Assembly: GCA_014898415.1 (NCBI GenBank)
Contig: RCTD01000010.1
Coordinates: 248,001-312,000 of the forward strand
Source: Stromatinia cepivora
Taxonomy: Eukaryota; Ascomycota; Leotiomycetes; Helotiales; Sclerotiniaceae
DNA length: 64,000 bases
Direction: 5' to 3'
Below, in pieces: positions 12,044 to 24,395 of the stretch. A program made the translations under genes and the position numbers. The notes beneath the pieces are model-generated. The model did no database searches, was not told the origin of the DNA, and worked only from the letters and a program-made list of their open reading frames with translations. The first letter of the stretch is position 1, and each line of letters starts with the position of its first letter.

Positions 12044-12616
12044 TTTCGCAACAGGCGTTTGTGTGGATTTGCGACTCGAGATTTCTTTCTGGGAAATAGA
12101 TAGGAAGGTAAATGTCGATATCAAAATCGAGGTTATCGAAATCTTTGGAGAAAGATAGCGAAGGATGTTGGACAAAAGGTTGGTTCGCACAGCCCCGCCA
12201 CTATTCGTTCATAGAGAGTTCAGCCACACATCTGACAGGTGAATATGACTCTTCTGACTCTTCTCAGCTGGACAAGGAGTAATTGTTCAAATGATTTAAT
12301 CATTACATGTTAAATTTTATATGAATATTCTCTGATGACTATATATATATATATATATAGTACCTAACTTGCCTTCTCTTCGTATGCATTCGTCTTAGCA
12401 GCCAATAACAGCCCGCATTTAGACTTGTGGCTAAAGAATCTGGTGTGGCTAGATTTGTATGGAAAATCATCATCGTAATTTGATCACCAAAATGACAAAT
12501 AATCGTTGCTTATACCCACACCTTCTGGGTTTGAATAGGTAAGTACTATTAGCAGGAAATTAGGTAGCTAGCAAGTAGGTAAGTGAATCTAGGTAAATAG
12601 AACTTTCCTTTCTGTT
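12044..12616. promoter_or_regulatory. Divergent promoter region between WW-protein and GST genes
   Basis: 573 bp between two divergent start codons. It contains a TA dinucleotide run (12342-12358) and a TAGGTAAGT/TAGGTAGC-like repeat near 12536-12590. No known binding site is identified. Confidence 0.5.
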
Positions 12617-13526
12617 ATGAATAATTTATCTTCTGCAATATCTCAACTCAAATCGATCAACCCCTTCACCATGACGGATTCACACCCAGATGCAGATGTC
12701 TTTCCCCACGCTACTGGCTTTGCCGCTCAGATGGTAAAAGAGCATTCTAAAGAAGAGCCAGTCAAACTATATGCTGGATGGGTATACAATCCCCAGATCT
12801 TAATCATGCTCTTTCACTCACCCAAAACAGTTCTGTCCCTTCGTCCAACGCGTCCTCCTCATCCTCCTAGAAAAAAACATCCCCTTCCAGTACATAGAAG
12901 TCAACCCGTACCACAAACCTCCCTCTCTACTCAAACTCAATCCCCGTGGCCTAATTCCCACTCTGGAATACGAAGGCAAAGCACTCTATGAAAGCACCAT
13001 TATTTGCGAATTCCTCGAAGATGCATATCCATCTCACTGGCCCCGTTTACTTACTCGAGAACCATTCGAGAGAGCTCGTCTGAGGATTTGGATCGATCAT
13101 ACTACTTCCCGTATAATCCCTGCTTTCCACCGCTTCCTTCAATATCAGCCTCTCTTCCCTGAAGACCCTAAATTCCTCTCTCTCCGCACTAAATTCCTCA
13201 CTTCCATATACGAATTCACCCAGGAAATGGACCCCATCGGACCATATTTCACAGGGAGAGACCCGTGTCTGGTAGATTTTATCCTTGCACCCTGGGCTCT
13301 CCGCATCTGGGTCTTTGATTATTTCAAAGGTTGTTTGCATATCGAGGAATTAGGCGATATGAGAGAGAGATGGGAGAAATGGGTAGAGGCTATTGAGGAG
13401 AGGAAGAGTATTCAGATGAGTTTGAGTGAGACGGAATATTATTTGCCGATTTATCAGAGATATGCAGATGATCTTGCGCAATCGGAGTTGGGGAAGGCAA
13501 TGAGGGAGGGGAATGGAGTGCCTTGA
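12617..13526 (+). CDS. Glutathione S-transferase, omega-like
   Basis: Two exons, 12617-12781 and 12831-13526, joined by a 49-nt intron (donor GTATAC, acceptor AACAG), give 286 residues. The intron lies directly before the active-site motif FCPFVQR, whose cysteine (residue 57) is the omega-class or glutaredoxin-like catalytic residue. The thioredoxin-fold half continues with NPRGLIPTLEYEGKALYEST, including the cis-Pro and the Glu-Ser glutathione contacts. An all-helical C-terminal half follows. Such enzymes catalyse thiol transfer and dehydroascorbate or methylarsenate reduction rather than classical conjugation. A second in-frame ATG at 12671 would give 268 residues and a more typical N-terminus, so the start is uncertain. 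Confidence 0.88.
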
Positions 13527-14344
13527 ATGAATGAGATGGGCGAGATTGAGGAGGAGTAAGATGGAAAGGGAAAAGGAACTGGAGACTGGGATTGGAAGAG
13601 TGAGGTCTTAACCATAGGACATGCGATTGAGGCGAGAGAATACAAAACGATCGAGAGTCAAGTATTAATTTACTGACATAATATAAAATCAGCAATTACA
13701 AACTTTTGACACTATCCAATCTATTCTATGAAACTACACGATTAACTTCCCACAATCACTCCTAATTCAGCAATCACCAATCTCCCATCAACTCACCATT
13801 GCACTTTGTCCACGTTTATTTCCTCCTATCCACCCTCAAGTCTTCATTGAGATCTAGGATTACCTCCCAACTCCGTACATAGGAGTACATCTATCAGTAC
13901 ATACTCTATACTCCATACTCCATATTCTATAGAGAGATCTCCAACTCTCCCTAACACTTCACACATTTCAATTTACCTACTTAGTAGTTCTTCACAAAGT
14001 GTATACCCAGAACATCATCCATAAATCATTCATCGCGTAGCCACAAAGTAATCATTAGACATCCAAAAGAGAAGAATATCATCATCACAATCACAACATA
14101 ACTACAGAAATGCCTTTATGAATTTTTCATCAATTAAATATCATATGATACCGCCCGCTACGGACGTCCAAAACCTACGTACGCCTAAAATTGCCTGGGC
14201 CACAAATATCTGGCCATCTAAAACGGACTGCGGAAAGTGAAATGGGAAGAACTTTAACGTCTCAATGCTTAGCTATGCCTATTCGCTTATTCTACAAGAG
14301 AAAATCATTTCATAGCCAGGATTAAATGTACATTTGCCATCAGC
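13527..14344. other. Intergenic region between convergent GST and SLA1 genes
   Basis: About 820 bp of two facing 3' regions. Pyrimidine-rich stretches and short direct repeats (CATACTC near 13902-13922) are visible, but no gene. Confidence 0.5.
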
Positions 14345-17300
14345 CTAAAATCCGAATGGATTTTGAGGAGCTAGATTGCGTTAGCATTTTGGTTTCGCAA
14401 ATTAATACAAAGGGAACCTTACTGGCTTGTGCAAGGTTCGCACGTCTCCCTGTGGGTTGAGGTGCAATATTATTAGTGCCATTGACTCCGAACCGAACTG
14501 CAAGAGAAGTTAGTCAAATGCTTGCACAGAGATTCTGACAAGAGGACAAAATTACCTGGTGGTGCTGGCCCGGTCGCCTGCGGGATTAATGGGGTTGGTT
14601 GCTGCTGTGGCATAGGTGGAATTGGTGGTGGAGTGAAAGTCTGATTGAAGCCATTTGCTCCATTCATCATACCAGTTTGTTGAGGTTGCATAGCTGGAGG
14701 CAAGTATGAATTCACACCAGTTGGTTGAGGAAATTGTTGCCCAGGAGGGAATGCGCTCTGAAAACCAGTAGGCTGGGCTTGAAGTGGTTGTGGTTGGAAT
14801 GGTTGTGCTGGAGGGTTTGCGAATGGTGTACCGGTTTGATTGGGTATGAAAGGCTGTTGGGGATTGCCTGTCTGCATAGGAAATTGTTGAAAATTGTTAG
14901 GTACTCCAGGATTAAACTGATTGAATCCGGTAGGTTGTTGCATCATGCCAGTTTGTTGTTGTTGCATAAACTGTTGTTGTTGCATTTGCTGTTGCTGTTG
15001 CATGCGTTGTTGGTTGAGGTCATGAAGACTTTGTCCAGGAGGAGCAATTTGAGGTTGGAAAGCTCCATAACCAGTAGCTTGAGCTTGCAATGGAGGTGGA
15101 GCATAAGCACTGGCAGCTTGAGGAGCTGATAGAGGACGCGAAGGGGGAAGTGGTGGTATCAGAGTAGAGTGTGTGGTCATTTGAGGGGGTCCAGGACGTT
15201 GGCGTGCTAAGTTTGCGGGGAATAAAGGTCCCGAAGGAAGGGGTTGTGGTTGAGGAACTCCAGTTTGTTGATTTCCAATTCCCGCAAATATTGAAGGTGT
15301 GATAGCCGGTGGAGCTTGAGGCTGCGGTGTTGCTTGAGCAGTTGGCTGTGCCTTGACTGGCTCTAAAGGTGTGGATAATAGTGAGAGTTCTTGCATTGAG
15401 CCCGTAATAGCAGGTTGCTGGGGAGCGGGAGCAGGAGCAGGAATGGATTGAGCAGGAGGACTGCTTGTGGTTTCTTGTTTCGATGGCTTAACATCCCAAG
15501 CATCATCGTCGAATCCTCCCCTCTTGACGTCCTTTTCTGCTGGAGTTGGAGCGTTTGCAAGGGGTGTGGCAACTCCTTGGGGTGAGGATTTCTCGGTGCC
15601 ATTTTGCGAGAAAGCATTGGCATCCACCACATCATTAGTTTGGACGGCAGGAGCCGGGCGACCTTTCCTGGTGTTATTCTTCAGGGCACCACCTGGTCCA
15701 GAAAAGAGGCCAGCTTCGCCCTCATCCTCACCTCCGAAGCTGACATTCCGCTTGCCATCTTTCCGCATATATTTCTTGTCCAAAAACCTTATTATTTTAA
15801 TGATATCTCCCTCGCGTATCCCAAGGTTTCGTAGTACGGTTGCATCGATATCAGGCAAAACGCTTTCATCCATAGAATCCCGCTTGAATGCCTGTGCATA
15901 TCTCTCACAAAGTCCCACAGCGACGTCGCAAGACAGAAAGAATTGGAACCAATCATACTCTGGGGGTTGGATACTTGCACCTGCACCCGTACTTGCACCC
16001 GTACCCGCACCTGGACTTGCGCCATTGCTCGAGTCTCGCTCAGCTGCTCGTGATCTCTGCTGCTTTTTGATGTCTGACAAGGGTTTATCTTCATCCAAAG
16101 ATATGCCGGTCATCCGTTCAACATATTCTAGATCTTCAACCGACATCTTGACAACTGGGACGGCAATTTTCACGCCATTCATCTTATGAAGATTTATCTT
16201 ACCATCTTTCAGCGCCAAGAATTGTGCCTCAACACTGAATGACTTCGAACGGTCTGTCCAGGTTCTTACTTTAGCGGGATCGGGTTCTATGAATGTTAGC
16301 TTCAGTATGTTATGTTGCAGAGGAATATCTCTTACTGGATTTCGAAGACCTTGATTGACCGCCTTCTCGGACACTTTCTCGTCTCTTCTGTTGCCCAGAT
16401 TGGTTACCATTGTCACGAGCATATAAACTGCTACCCCGTTCGGGTAGTCGCATGCCAGGGCCTACCTCAACGTCGTCTCTCTTCGCTGTCTTTAGGGCAT
16501 CCCTTGCTAATCGCGCTTCTTCGAGCCTGTTTTGTTCAACGGTCGATCGTCCAGCGTTTATTCCAGCCGAGCTTTGTGATTGTATTGCACCCATGATTTC
16601 GATATAACTACTTGGGACAACTCCTTCTTTCGCATTCTTGACCCGCCGTACCATCCACCATTCCTCACTCTTCACATCATCAATGATAATGACCTCATCT
16701 CCAACATTCACATCTACTTCATCCTCTCCTTGTGCTACAAAATCATAAAGAACTTGTCCTCTCTTTTGACCGGAGCCAGATCCTGCTGCGATAACCTCTC
16801 TTAATCCTTCGGCACGGGCAGCACCTGCAAGCTCTCCCAATGCACTAACAATTTCGGTTGCGGTATCTTTAGCTCCGGCGTGGAAATCAATACTTTTACT
16901 TGGGCGTACTAATTCCATGAAAACATGCTTGCCTTCCAGCGAGTAATGCGTCATCTTTTCCGCTGTCCAAGTTTGTTCTGGTCCATCCCGGGCTTGTTCG
17001 GGAGCAATCAGAATTGTGCCTGTAGCGATATTAATGCCCAGAGTTGTAGGCATTTTCTTCTTTTTACCCATCACATGTACCATCTCGCTGATATTATACA
17101 TGTGAAACCCACCCGGCGCACGAACTGCTTTATGTTCGTCTACATCAGTCACTACACCCATTGCAGAGAAAGATACTCTATTATGAGGAGGAGATGCGGC
17201 AACACCAGGAGATGCAGGAAGCCTCGGAGAATAATTGCGGGCAGGTTCTCGCTCTCGCTCTCGCTCTTGTTCCCGCTCTCGAGTAGGATGCGGTACCGAC

Positions 17301-18087
17301 ACTTGCGACACGGGTCTCGCGGGTAATGTTGGTGTAGGCGGCTCTTCATCCGAGGCTTCGGGCGTGAACTCTGGTGGAGCTCGAGCTGCTGGAGCGGACG
17401 ATTTCCTCTGCTGTAAAATACCAGCAATCGCAGCAGCCGGAGTTGCTACCGGTGATTCGAAGGACTGAGGCGATAGAGGAGACTGAGGCGCTTCTGACGC
17501 TTCTTCTTCTACTGGAACCGGTGCTGGTCTTGGTCGACTTGGAAGATTTGGAGCAGGTGCTTCTTTGGGCTGTTCTTCCTCGGACAAATCGATGTAATTC
17601 GCAGGTACGAAGCCATACTCTCCTTCAAAGCCAACCAATATCCAGTCCGGATCTGATGTATCAAAGACCTCGAGTTGTGCATCTTCTGTGAATGACAGCT
17701 CTTCATCCGTCTGTCTTGTGTAATCGTAGAGAGCGCGAGCTTTGCCAGATGGTGCTGCCTGTAAACAGAAGTTAATGTATGTCATGCCATCTTGAATATA
17801 GCAAATATGTGCATATTGTTATATGAAAGAGTATGCCAGTCCCTAGATGACATTGTCATAATCTTTAAATGAAATTAGAATATGCATACCTCCTGGATGT
17901 AATTATTCGGGATCAATCCCACAGGTTCATCCTCATCTTCCGCAGAGGCCTTCTTCTTTGCTTTCCACCAGTCGTCTTCCGTGCTCTTCTCTAGTACGTA
18001 GAGAATGTCTCCTTCTTTAATAGTGAGCTCTCCCTCACCTGCGGGCACATAATCGTATACTGCGGTATAAACACCCAGGAAACCCAT
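14345..18087 (-). CDS. SLA1: Sla1-type actin/endocytic adaptor (three SH3, SHD1, SAM-like SHD2)
   Basis: Five exons on the minus strand: 18087-17890, 17758-16336, 16286-14556, 14497-14423 and 14370-14345, giving 1150 residues. SH3 domains lie at about residues 4-65 and 70-130 (ALYDYT and FVPANYIDL motifs) and a third at about 400-460 (VLYDFVAQ, WWMVRR, VVPSSYIEI). The SHD1 domain follows at about 541-620 (VRTWTDRSKSF, NGVKIAVPVVKMSVEDLEYV), which in yeast binds NPFx(1,2)D cargo signals. A SAM-like SHD2 helical domain is at about 645-710, then a Gln/Pro/Thr-Gly repeat region (many QPTG/QQTG units), ending TPQNPFGF. Sla1 couples cargo to the Arp2/3 activator Las17 and to Pan1/End3 in the mid-coat of endocytic patches. 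Domain order is exactly that of Sla1. Confidence 0.95.
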
Positions 18088-19328
18088 CTTGTATAAAACG
18101 TCTGGAAAGTAGCTATGAGGAGAAAGCTCCCCTGCTTGATTCGAAATTGTTATCGTCCTGCGAAGTGGTCAAAGGACTGCCCCATGGAATTTGGGAAATC
18201 CAGTAGTTCCAAGTTCGCGATGCCGTATTTACCCAGATCTGGATTGAACGTGCTCCCTCGAACGAATGTTAAGGTTGTATTAGATTATTGGAGCTGGCGG
18301 TTTATTTTATGACGAGGAATTAAATGATACCAAATTAAATGAATATTCTAAGATCTTAGGAGCAATACCTAGGCACTTTCAACAAATGAGTGTGAACACG
18401 GATATTGCGAGGTGTGAGTTGATAGGAAATGATGCTGCGTGAGTGATCTTAATAGGTGTCCGTATCTAGGGTCACGTCTAGATGCCATATTATAAAATTA
18501 AATCACAGCGACGGGTCCGTTCGTTCCCATCATCTGCACATCAAGGAGATATATTATCTTAGAATGCAACATCTAATTCACCAGCTTTTGAACGAAGTCA
18601 AAATTATATATTAATAACATTAAAGAACCTAACATATTTCATTCATTAAATTCACCAACCATCGATATGGCGACGTCGTAGTTAAGTTGCATCCATCAAC
18701 TACGTCAGTCAGCATGGGAACTTTTATGTCAGGCATTTATATGTCAACATTTATGCTCTTTATCTTAGGATATACCGATGGATCATCAGGCATAAACTGT
18801 ATCATATAAGATTTACTGGGGTATAGATATATATACCGGTATATGATAACAACATGAAGATCAATACGTATTGTATTCATGAGGACTTCATTCGATAGAT
18901 CCGATGAACCATGGTCGAGCTTTTAGAGCGCTACAGACTTCAATGGAGTGACGAGATTTCCGGATTCAGTGGAAATCAAGAGTAAGTAAGTTTAAACTGA
19001 CAAGTCGACTACTGGTTGTGAAATCAGTTAATGTGAATCGAGACGATATTATGGATGCGATAGATGTCCAATTAATTCTGATTTGAACATTGGAATAGTA
19101 CTCATCAATTGTTTCAACCATTTGAAGCACGAGATTCAGTAGAAATTTGCACGGTCATCGTGTATATATTTCGTCAGTGTTTCCGAATCATGGCAGCCAT
19201 TTGGCTCGGACTACCCCTCTATGTGCTCCGCCTCGTATGCGAAAATCCAGGCAGTCCTATCCGATACCCTAATGAAGAGCTGCACTAAAATACTCTTCCT
19301 TCAACCACCCAAGGTATATTTTCTAATT
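18088..19328. other. SLA1 upstream region and MFS transporter 3' region
   Basis: About 1.2 kb without a supported gene. The part next to 18087 should contain the SLA1 promoter. The middle is AT-rich with TATATATACC repeats near 18820-18845. Small ORFs here lack codon continuity or splice support. Confidence 0.5.
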
Positions 19329-21060
19329 TCAATAGGTATACCTGAAGTCCATGGTCCTCTCAAGCAACACCATCCCCTTCCTCTGTCGGCCATTGGCATA
19401 CCAAAAATATATCGAGAACATACCAACGATAGCAATAATGACGATATGAGAACCAATACTGACCCAAATTGCCGTCATGTATCGAGGCGCCTCATTATAT
19501 CTGATAATGAATGCACCGGCAATTCCTCCTAATCCGTTGCAAGCAGTACTTGCAGCAGCGAATGTTGCTCTTTTCCATTGTCCAACGATATTGGATGATT
19601 GATATGCATTCATAGCGGCCCAATTCGATACATATCCTCCTGTGGAGAGGTAGGTTCCAATATAACGAACTGTGTCCTGGCTAGCAAATCCCAACATACA
19701 GAACCCTACGATGGTACAGATGCTATTGAAAATTATGACCAAGCCTCGAAGTTGATAATAATCTCCAACTATTGAGGAGATGATGACAGGAATCACGGCA
19801 TAGAAATAGGGTGGTGCGGACAACATAATCGAACTATCCTCAGAGAACCCCATTCCAGTTTTCAGAATGATGGGTAGGAAGTAGGACAAGCCTTCAGTTG
19901 ATGTCAGCACATTAATTTCAAAAAAGTTACTTGCAGTCAACACTCACTCGTCGATACCAAGTTCAAACAAAACAGCAAAGCACAGAAACCGTAGATCTTT
20001 GGATCTAGAAAATGGATAATGCAGTTCCAAAACGAAAATTCCTCGGCTTTCACGTCGCCTCTATCGTCTGAAATTCTCGTCACTGCTAGATTTTGCTCCT
20101 CAGCCGTCAAGAATCGAAGGCTTTTATGAGCATTTTCTGGGAAATCCACCATCCAAAAATAAGTTACGAATCCCACAACTATTATCACATTAACTCTTGA
20201 CTCTGGAACTTGCTTGGAGCAGAACAACATACCTATAGCAAGTAAACCCTGCACCAGAAACATCCATCTCCAACCTGCCAAGTTCCCTTTACCGTTCAAA
20301 TGGTTCACACCATAATTGAGAAAGATTCCCAGTCCCACAACAATAACTTCACCCGTTTGCAAAAACGCGAAACGAAGCTGTTGTTCTTTTCTCGTATACC
20401 AGGTCGAAATGAGATAACTCAAGCCAGGAAAGATAGCTGATTGGGCAATTCCAAGTAGAAGACGAAGGACCACCATCTGTTCCCAGGTATTGATGAATGC
20501 CGTACACTTTTCCCTCTTATTAGAATCTCCTTTTCCATATCGAATTAGGTGTCGAGTTAAGAGATTCATACCATGGTAATAATTCCAAACCCAATTGTAA
20601 TCAACGAGAATACAAATCGTGGACCACACATCCTCACACAAAGTGTAGCTGGCAGCTGGAATGTTACACTTGCCACTGTGTACACCAAGATTGACACAGA
20701 CTACATTTACTTCATCAGTACCTATGCAAAGGTGGTATCAATCAGCGAAATGTAAGAACTCACATATCTATTTCCGATGCCCAATCCCAAATCTGTGAAG
20801 AAATCATCCGCGACACTGGCCGAACTAATGATTCCCGAATCCATCAAATTCAAACTGCATAATATTCCTGCGATGGTACATAATCTCCAATCCACCTTTC
20901 TCACCAATCTCCTCTCCAAAATCTTCCTCGAAGCCTCATTGATATCCAAATCTTCAGCTCGAGATATCACGGGAGCGGTATATGCTGTCTTGTCCTCATC
21001 ATATTGAGAAGAATTGTGATGCGGAGACGGAGACGCTGTTGCGAAATCGGTGGAGCCCAT
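19329..21060 (-). CDS. MFS transporter of the anion:cation symporter (allantoate permease) type
   Basis: Four exons on the minus strand: 21060-20764, 20700-20572, 20506-19948 and 19891-19329, giving 515 residues. A hydrophilic N-terminus precedes RKVDWRLCTIAGILCSLNLMDSG, the usual first helix of this family. Later helices include VSILVYTVASVTFQLPATL, FGIITMCTAFI and YFLPIILKTGMGFS, and the conserved loop GIAQSAIFPGLSYLISTWYTRKEQ is present. Twelve membrane segments are expected. Relatives carry vitamins or organic acids (nicotinate, pantothenate, biotin, allantoate); the substrate cannot be read from sequence. The second intron boundary (TGTAG acceptor at 20702-20701) was chosen because frame is open only after it. 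The open frame upstream of 21060 has no ATG. Confidence 0.88.
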
Positions 21061-22380
21061 TATTTGACCGAATCCCGAATCCAATCCTTTGCCGCTCTTT
21101 CGTTTCTTCAACAAAATACAGCGTAACCTCACAAAGTACAGAACTGCTGCACGAAAATGATAACCCTCAACAATTAATATACCTACTCACCACCGAAATG
21201 AAAAATTTGACAACACTGGATAATGTAGTGAATTAAATCTACGTAGGGGGCATATGTACGTAGGTTCTAGGTATTTCTTTCTTACAAAGCATTTGCTGCA
21301 GGTATGTCCAGATAGCGCAGGTCGCATGCGGGAATATCACGGTTTCGGAGCTGATTGGGAAGGATTGGTGGAGGCGAGGTGTGAGGTCGGGTCCCGCGGG
21401 ATGTTTCTGCAGCGGATCGTGGATACTAGGTATGTGAGAGATGTTTCTTTACATTTGGAGAGACGGGATGGGATGATGCCGACGGCTTGAAATATTGGAA
21501 TGAATGGGGATTGTTTGTACATACGTGAAAATGGTGCCCCCTGAGGGTAAAGTGGGGTGGGGTGGCATGCTAGAAGAACTCGAATAGAACTACAGATAGG
21601 TAATATCAATCAATCTCTCCTGCTTCAATACTAGGTAAGTCTTATATTTTCATTGTCATATTCATTTTTATTAATTTATATTCATATGTATCGTTATGAT
21701 AGCTCGGTGTACGGAGCAAGTGCTACCTAGGTAGTTTGATAGAAAGAAGCACAGTGTTTATCAAGATGTTCAATGTGCATCGATTCTATTTTGGTTTCTC
21801 ATCATCTTATCAAGTTGATACGAGCTTGCAGATAATTCCTAGCATCTTCTTCATTCCTTTGTAATTGTGATCATCACTCTTGAATAGCCTTCGGATCTTG
21901 TGTGGTGGTTTTGTCTTTTTAAGAATACGATTATTTTCTCCGAGTCCCTGATTTTTCGGGTTTGGATTTGAGCATCTCCTTTGAGTGGAGTGGTGTTTTC
22001 GCCTTGGTTGCAATGGGTGAATCAGATACTGCTCTGACAATATGTTCCGAGACGTGAAGGAGCTCAATGTCCATCAAGGCAAGACCAAATCGGTATTACT
22101 GTTGATTTGACACTACTGCCGGTGATGTAGCATAGCATTTGCGAAGGGGAAAGCCATATGTTGTGTCTATGGTGTATTGGCCTGGTGGGACAGCTTGGTC
22201 CGATAATGCTACAGATGCCGCCTTGAAAGCATGGATGAAAAAAAATGATAGTCTTGTAACCCATGCTAAAATCATGCAATAGATGTTGATAAGAAGGTCT
22301 AAGCCAAGAACATCTAAACCGCGAAAAAGGAGGTATTAGTCCCATGATGTGAATTAGATGTCTAAAGTGGCAACGCTGTA
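21061..22380. other. Gene-poor region upstream of the MFS transporter
   Basis: 1.3 kb with no supported gene. The first few hundred bases should hold the transporter promoter. Several short TAGGTA/CTAGGTAG motifs occur (21265-21275, 21632-21640, 21727-21736). ORFs on both strands are short and mutually overlapping. Confidence 0.45.
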
Positions 22381-23071
22381 TACTTTGCAGATGACTTTGT
22401 TGCATGTTCGAGAACACGATCAAACGTGTTTAATAGCAATATTGACTTGGACAGAAAAAAGTTTTTCTTTTCGCAAAACAACGTATCATTAGACCTTTTG
22501 ATACATCTATCACCGACCAAATCACTATGTTGTACGTCGGGTATGCATTCATCGTTCATCATGCCAGCTCCAGAACAGTCGATCTAATATCTTTAGAAGC
22601 CATCAATTTAACTCCGAAACTAGAACTCAAAAGAACTAGTTCCCGGTAAAGGTCAGTAATTTGAGAATGATTCATCATCTTGACTTTTGCTAACATATCT
22701 TACCACTAGGTTGCATGATAGGCTCTGTCGCCTTACCGATGGTTCCAACAAGCAGTCTCACGGGTGAATATGCCTACCCAATATTTCCATCTGCAAAAAA
22801 CAGAAAGATTTGAACAAGCTATTGAACAATTCAATTCAACTCTCAAACCAGCGCTTTGTAAATATACAGAAAAAGACTATTAAATAGATTTCAACTTGCC
22901 AATTGAAGGATGATTTTGTAAATGGACTTCATTGGCATATGAAGGGGTGAGCTCATTTCTCGCTAAACATTCTGGGGCCAAGCTAAGGTATTGTGGAAGG
23001 ATGATGTTAGAGCCACTTTTGATACTGTGATTATTGATATTGAGAGATTTGTGGATGACGAGTTAATCTAG
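22381..23071 (+). pseudogene. Probable decayed protein-coding gene of unknown family
   Basis: A plus-strand frame from about 22445 to 22640 reads coherent protein (for example DTSITDQITMLYVGYAF) and reaches a donor-like GTAAAG. After a CTAAC...TAG intron-like stretch, another segment begins near 22729 (YRWFQQAVSRVNMPTQYF) and continues through two in-frame stops (TAA at about 22882, TGA at about 22910) into EGVSSFLAKHSGAKL. A shifted frame then gives a charged end, IDIERFVDDELI, before a TAG. The mixture of protein-like segments with nonsense codons and a frame change suggests a dead gene. I do not recognise the family. A competing open frame over 22386-22590 weakens the reading of the first segment. 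Confidence 0.35.
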
Positions 23072-24395
23072 TAAAGGTGAAGAGAATGCAGGAAATCCAT
23101 CCCAGAGCCAGCAAAATAATTGTTCATGACTCTTTGTAAAAATATTTAACATTAGCTTAACTGTTAGGCCAGCTACTTAGTCGGAGGCTTGGAGCAAAGC
23201 GAATACCTGTAGATTGGTTCCCAATAGGACCATCCCGATATTCAAATCATATAATCACACGATACCCGGTCTGCGATTGTCAAGTATATACATCAACCAC
23301 ACAGGCTAAACTCAACCAACTACGCCCGGGGCCTATATCTCGTCGTCTCCAACAAGAGGCAATCATTGTGCGGATATCCACACAAGCAAGAAGCCACTAT
23401 ACTGTCTCAGCAATGTAGCCCTGCGATGACAAAATCGAAATCACACGACGCCTCAAATGGAAATAACAGAGCCAAAAGTAAACTTCCTAACAAATCACTT
23501 ATTCCTAAAATATCAAATATATATCCGCATAACAACCTCCTTCTTCATCCAATATGGTACATACACCTCACCTCACCTCAACTCAAATCTCCATCCCCCA
23601 AACCCTCAAACTCCCCTCTAGATTTCTATCACACTCTTCTGAAACACACACACATCCTTAGTATCCCATCAACTTTTAACTGGAGACGAGACGAACTAAT
23701 ATAATCGGAAAAGAGAATCCCTCCAACAAGCACCAAACAATTTGAATAGGTACAATTTTGGTAAATGGCATTGAGGGGAATGAATATTGAGGTGTTGATT
23801 GGGTATCTGTGCTGCTGGGTGTGGTTTGGAAGGGGTTGTGGAGTTTTTGTCAAGGTTTGAGAGGGAGGTAGATGATTGCGTGGAAGGTGGGTGATGAGAA
23901 GAAAGATAAACAGTATTTATTTTTAACTTTTCTTTCTCATAGAAGTCGTAGGCAGTTGATATAATTACCATTCCATATAATTATCACAGATACGATACAA
24001 TTTCATTCATCCCTATTATATCACCTGCTGAAAGCTATGTGGCAATAGATTGATTTCTCAGAGGTGAAAGAGTGGTATTAATTAGTGTTTGCTACAATCA
24101 TAAAGTCCGATTAGGAGTAATTATTAGTCTTCAATCATGGCATTATGATTATTTAACACATTAGAGATATGCGACAACTTGCTATCAAAGTAAGTGATTA
24201 GAAATCAGTATTGTTTAGCGAAGGGAAAAGCATTGGTGCTTAGTTGACAGCTGATGTTGATCTTGGCTATTCTCCAAGAATAAGAATTCATGTCTAATTT
24301 GGTATATTTCGAAGACCCCTCCTATTCATTCCTTACATTTCCTTCCAAGATTATAGTATTCCATAACCATGATGCAGTATAATCATATTCATTAA
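23072..24395. other. Gene-poor region
   Basis: 1.3 kb of AT-leaning sequence between the gene relic and the 3' end of RFC3. No ORF has splice-supported continuity. CACACA and CTCACCTCA short repeats lie near 23566-23582 and 23645-23655. Confidence 0.45.

Noticed and set aside
13390..13695. Minus-strand ORF over the GST 3' end
   Set aside because: Antisense shadow overlapping a well-supported GST exon.
15467..16189. 240-codon plus-strand ORF
   Set aside because: Antisense to SLA1 SHD1/SAM exons.
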